A stretch of 64,000 nucleotides of DNA, from assembly GCA_902386205.1 (NCBI GenBank), contig CABMIH010000009.1:1-64000 (forward strand). The letters are read 5' to 3'. Position numbers and translations under genes: made by a program. The stretch comes from an uncultured archaeon (GTDB taxonomy: Archaea > Halobacteriota > Methanosarcinia > Methanosarcinales > Methanoperedenaceae). Under the pieces are notes generated by a model. The model saw only the letters and a list, made by a program, of their open reading frames with translations. It searched no databases and was not told where the DNA came from. The number at the start of each line of letters is the position of its first letter. Position 1 is the first letter of the stretch. Below, in pieces: positions 61,495 to 64,000 of this stretch.

Positions 61495-62103
61495 TTACCA
61501 ATTAATGAACAAGAAAAGGATTATCGAGGGGATCCCTACCATGCCCCATAATACTGGATTGTACCGCCATACTTTCGCGCCGTCAAGCGGGCCGAAAGGT
61601 ATCATGTTGAACCCTGCAAGGACTACGTTTATGAAAGCCCCTGTTGTAAAAATAGTGTGAATCAAAGAATGGGGAATCACATATTGCGAAGCCAGGAAAA
61701 ATGATACGGCAAGTATCAGGTTCACCACAACTCCTGAAACCGATATGTACGCAAACTCCTTTGAGGTTTGATTTGAGTCCAGGTAACTATCTTCAAAAAG
61801 GCTGTCCGGAACTCTTTTGCCGTAAATCATTACAGCGCCGGGTGCCGCGAAAACAATTCCAGTAAGAACGCGAAGAGCAATCGCCAGCATAAGCCCGATG
61901 GGGCTTGCTTCATATTCAGCGAAATAGCCGTATCTCTGAGCCGTGAACTTATGGGCGAGTTCATGAAGGAGGAAACCACTTCCTACGCCGATGGCCACTA
62001 TTGCCAGCATATCAGGTCTCATGCTGGGATATGTGAAGGCAACAGTGAGTACGATCAAAGAGATAACAAGATGTGTTATCTCGCGTAAACTTGTCCTGCT
62101 CAT
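61495..62103 (-). CDS. small M50-family membrane metalloprotease
   Basis: The 202-residue membrane protein has about five helices, HELAHKFTAQRYG as the zinc motif and NMIPFGPLDGAKV as the second metal motif. It lacks PDZ or other domains. It converges on the pilin-like gene. The substrate is unknown; regulators or membrane proteins are typical. This is a second site-2 type protease in the window. Confidence 0.87.
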   Translation of the reverse strand: MSRTSLREITHLVISLIVLTVAFTYPSMRPDMLAIVAIGVGSGFLLHELAHKFTAQRYGYFAEYEASPIGLMLAIALRVLTGIVFAAPGAVMIYGKRVPDSLFEDSYLDSNQTSKEFAYISVSGVVVNLILAVSFFLASQYVIPHSLIHTIFTTGAFINVVLAGFNMIPFGPLDGAKVWRYNPVLWGMVGIPSIILFLFINW

Positions 62104-62134
62104 GGGTTAATAATATATCTTAAAACACATAAAA

Positions 62135-62452
62135 CTATACTATGCCGCATGCGAAGTTTGAAATTATCTCGTCATGTATGGAACTCTTCACTCCGTACAG
62201 GCACTGGCGTGCATCTTTAAAATAAAGCCTCTCCTCTATCATTCCTTCTTTTTTTAACCTGCTGAGGGCATACCGCACAGTGCGTGACGGCAGGTAGCTT
62301 TCTGCAGCGAGTTCTTTCTGCGTCATAAGCCCTTTGTATTCAAGCACCTTGAAAACGAGTTTCACAGAGGGGGATAAATGTTCTATCTTCCTTGTATAAA
62401 CATCCTGCACTGCCGCGGTTTCAGAATAAAGGTGTTTTTCATTTTGTGGCAT
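62135..62452 (-). CDS. winged-helix regulator (MarR/ArsR type)
   Basis: The 105-residue protein has a central LVFKVLEYKGLMTQKELAAE and SYLPSRTVRYALSRLKKEGM, then a wing with FKDARQCLYGV. The inverted repeat GTTAAC-3-GTTAAC at 62453-62467 touches its start codon and lies between the TATA-like atataaat and the ATG, so autoregulation is likely. Its start is probably leaderless. It may control the adjacent M50 and Gate-domain genes. Confidence 0.8.
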   Translation of the reverse strand: MPQNEKHLYSETAAVQDVYTRKIEHLSPSVKLVFKVLEYKGLMTQKELAAESYLPSRTVRYALSRLKKEGMIEERLYFKDARQCLYGVKSSIHDEIISNFACGIV

Positions 62453-62467
62453 GTTAACAGCGTTAAC
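62453..62467. promoter_or_regulatory. GTTAAC palindromes next to the winged-helix start
   Basis: GTTAAC (62453-62458) and GTTAAC (62462-62467) are spaced by three bases and together form a symmetric site. They lie between the TATA-like sequence at about 62468-62480 and the ATG at 62452. Confidence 0.5.
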
Positions 62468-62512
62468 TATGCATTTATATGATTTAAATCTTTAGGCAAA
62501 ATATGCCTGTTT

Positions 62513-63445
62513 TCACCAGAACAAAGCAAGAAGAACGATCACTATAACCGTTAATCCTTCTTGCATGAGTGTGGCCAGCAACATTATCTGCATACCAAGC
62601 TTCGGGGAAAATATGCCGGTATAATAAGGTACGGTGAACCTCAGGCGCACGATGCTTGAAAGTACCCTCCCGACAAGCAGTGTTATAACGATCTCCCTGG
62701 ACGACATTATCCCCTCGGTTAGCAGGTTGCTCGCTATCGTATATGCCCCTATGTTGCTTGCAAACCATGCTGCGATCACAGGAAGGCCCTGCGGCGGGAG
62801 ATATTTTAGAACAGGGATATCTTTCAGATAAACAGAGATCATATCGAAAAAACCTATATCTATAAGCTGGAACACGAATATCGCAACAACCACCATTGTC
62901 GGGATTATGCGCTTAAGCGGCACCACAGACGATGAAATTGCGTTCTTAAAAGCAATGCCGAATTTTTTCCTCTTCACTTCCTGTCTTATCACTGCGGCTT
63001 CTTTGGGCGGGAGCATCATGCGCCCGATGACAAGGATTATCGCGGTCCTCAGGAAACCTACCGCCACGACTATACCCAGGTAGATCAGTCCCGTAGTCCC
63101 AAGCAATATCAAAAGTACCGGGAGCAGGTCCCGGAGGAATATGAAAGTTGCAGGGAAAGAGGTGACAAGAGAGGCGATCAGGGTCTCTTTATTGTTTATC
63201 AGGCCTTTTTTATTAAGCTGTGCTATCATGGAATTCCCTGCAGTCGGGGAACCGAAAGCTACAAGAAAACTCACGCCGACCTCCTCCCGCAAATGGCCAA
63301 AACGCATGAACGGGGCTGTCATGAAACCAAGCTTCTGTATCCAGCCAAGTTCGATCAGGAGTTCCATCAGGACGATGCCGATAACAGTTGCCGGGATGAC
63401 CGAGATGAGATATTTTAAGGCTGAGAGGAGGGCATCGAACAACAT
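62513..63445 (-). CDS. Gate-domain membrane protein (nucleoside recognition type)
   Basis: The 310-residue protein has about eight helices and two Gate-like regions (GWIQKLGFMTAPFMRFGHLR, VSFLVAFGSPTAGNSMIAQL and the later YTIASNLLTEGIM). Such proteins are linked to nucleoside or ion movement and to spore maturation in bacteria. Methanogens carry many copies. The transported substance is not known. The regulator gene next to it runs the same way with a gap of about 60 bases. Confidence 0.82.
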   Translation of the reverse strand: MLFDALLSALKYLISVIPATVIGIVLMELLIELGWIQKLGFMTAPFMRFGHLREEVGVSFLVAFGSPTAGNSMIAQLNKKGLINNKETLIASLVTSFPATFIFLRDLLPVLLILLGTTGLIYLGIVVAVGFLRTAIILVIGRMMLPPKEAAVIRQEVKRKKFGIAFKNAISSSVVPLKRIIPTMVVVAIFVFQLIDIGFFDMISVYLKDIPVLKYLPPQGLPVIAAWFASNIGAYTIASNLLTEGIMSSREIVITLLVGRVLSSIVRLRFTVPYYTGIFSPKLGMQIMLLATLMQEGLTVIVIVLLALFW

Positions 63446-63498
63446 CAGGGATTAATTGGAGGTGGGTTTAATTAATTCTGTCTATGACCCGCCCCCCG

Positions 63499-64000
63499 TT
63501 ATTTAGTTTGATTAATAAAATTTTCAAGCATAGTCTTATTAATACCATATTTTTCTGCAATTTGACTGTGACGTTCTTCTCCGGTCTGTATCAGGTCACG
63601 CATAGAGTTAATTTCTTCATCTTCCAGTATGGTAATCTTTTGGTGAGTGATTCCCATCTCATATAGCTTCTTTGCTTTCTCCTTCAAAACGATAACATAA
63701 TCTTTGTCAATACCCGCCTTTTCCATTTCTTCTTCTATGTTCTTGATAGCTACAAGGTCATCAATATCTTTTATACCAGCATCTTTAAGCCTGGCTGCGA
63801 TACCAGTACTTACCCCAAGCCACCTGATAATTTCCAGGGTCTTCATATCTTTTTCCATGACTTCATTTTTCTGTTTTTCGGTCAGGAACTTCTTACCTAT
63901 CTCCTCTAAAGTTCCTTCAATCTGCTTGGTGTAAAGACCAACGAAGTATGCGAAGAACAATACTGCCCAGGGGTTTCCCACCTGTGCGACTTCTGTTATC
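63499..64000 (-). CDS. partial protein with helix-hairpin-helix-like region
   Basis: The frame is open to the window edge, so the start lies beyond it. Visible are one hydrophobic stretch (GNPWAVLFFAYFVGLY), a helical charged part (TLEEIGKKFLTEKQKNEVME) and a GVSTGIAARLKDAGIKDIDD region that resembles helix-hairpin-helix repeats of DUF4332 proteins. The C-terminus reads ILEDEEINSMRDLIQTGEER. The GTG at 63981 is inside the gene. A membrane-linked DNA- or protein-binding role is only guessed. Confidence 0.6.
   Translation of the reverse strand, partial: ITEVAQVGNPWAVLFFAYFVGLYTKQIEGTLEEIGKKFLTEKQKNEVMEKDMKTLEIIRWLGVSTGIAARLKDAGIKDIDDLVAIKNIEEEMEKAGIDKDYVIVLKEKAKKLYEMGITHQKITILEDEEINSMRDLIQTGEERHSQIAEKYGINKTMLENFINQTK

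Overview
The window reads as a chromosomal segment of a methanogen-related archaeon, most likely an anaerobic methane oxidiser of the Candidatus Methanoperedens (ANME-2d) group. This rests on archaeal information genes (archaeal-type IleRS, SRP54, initiator tRNA-Met with an A1-U72 pair), archaeal lipid synthesis (CDP-archaeol synthase), archaeal type IV pilins, TATA boxes 25-30 nt ahead of several starts (leaderless genes), a large multihaem cytochrome c, and a complete polyhydroxyalkanoate (PHA) operon, a combination known from Methanoperedens. No 16S rRNA or mcr gene is present, so the genus is inferred.

Layout. 1-5.1 kb is accessory: a transposase remnant, a small zinc protein, a flavoprotein and three toxin-antitoxin modules (VapBC, MNT-HEPN, UPF0175-PIN), two genes here carrying likely single-base frameshifts. 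5.3-8.1 kb is a P-type ATPase with its PadR regulator and a palindromic operator. 8.4-12.4 kb holds thiI, a thioredoxin, an unknown gene, thiL and tatC. 13.2-17.2 kb has a winged-helix regulator, an operator with three half-sites and a 1125-residue multihaem cytochrome fused to beta repeats. 17.4-20.2 kb has initiator tRNA, type IV pilins and a graveyard of toxin-antitoxin and pilin fragments. 20.2-31.6 kb is mostly housekeeping: threonine synthase, tRNA-Thr, secDF, dCMP deaminase-carS-pyrE, CBS and UspA proteins, an amidohydrolase, a cyclic-diphosphoglycerate-synthetase-like GTPase and a peptide-modifying type radical SAM enzyme. 31.8-33.1 kb is an AT-rich membrane protein of unknown origin. 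33.2-37.6 kb is an M50 protease-mutL-flavoprotein-deacetylase run.

37.7-43.5 kb is the PHA operon: a duplicated PhaE-like protein, PhaE, PhaC, two SDR reductases and a thiolase. Divergent from it are srp54, an FtsZ homologue with a C-terminal membrane anchor, and ileS. 49.5-51.9 kb has an AI-2E-type exporter and SdhC/SdhB-like subunits without SdhA. 52-53.8 kb has a methyltransferase and a QueG-like iron-sulphur protein. 53.9-61.5 kb pairs a KaiC operon (one member with a broken P-loop) back to back with a type IV pilus-like assembly operon (ATPase, TadC-like platform, large pilin-like protein). The end holds a small M50 protease, a winged-helix regulator, a Gate-domain membrane protein and a partial gene.

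Themes that fit together are carbon storage (PHA), surface electron transfer (multihaem protein, pilins, pilus assembly, Tat and SecDF export) and many small toxin-antitoxin scars. The most unusual items are the membrane-anchored FtsZ, the duplicated PhaE-like protein, the CxxCK-containing cytochrome with beta repeats, the pseudo-KaiC next to a pilus operon, and a diverged pair of intergenic hairpin elements at 12.5 and 51.0 kb.
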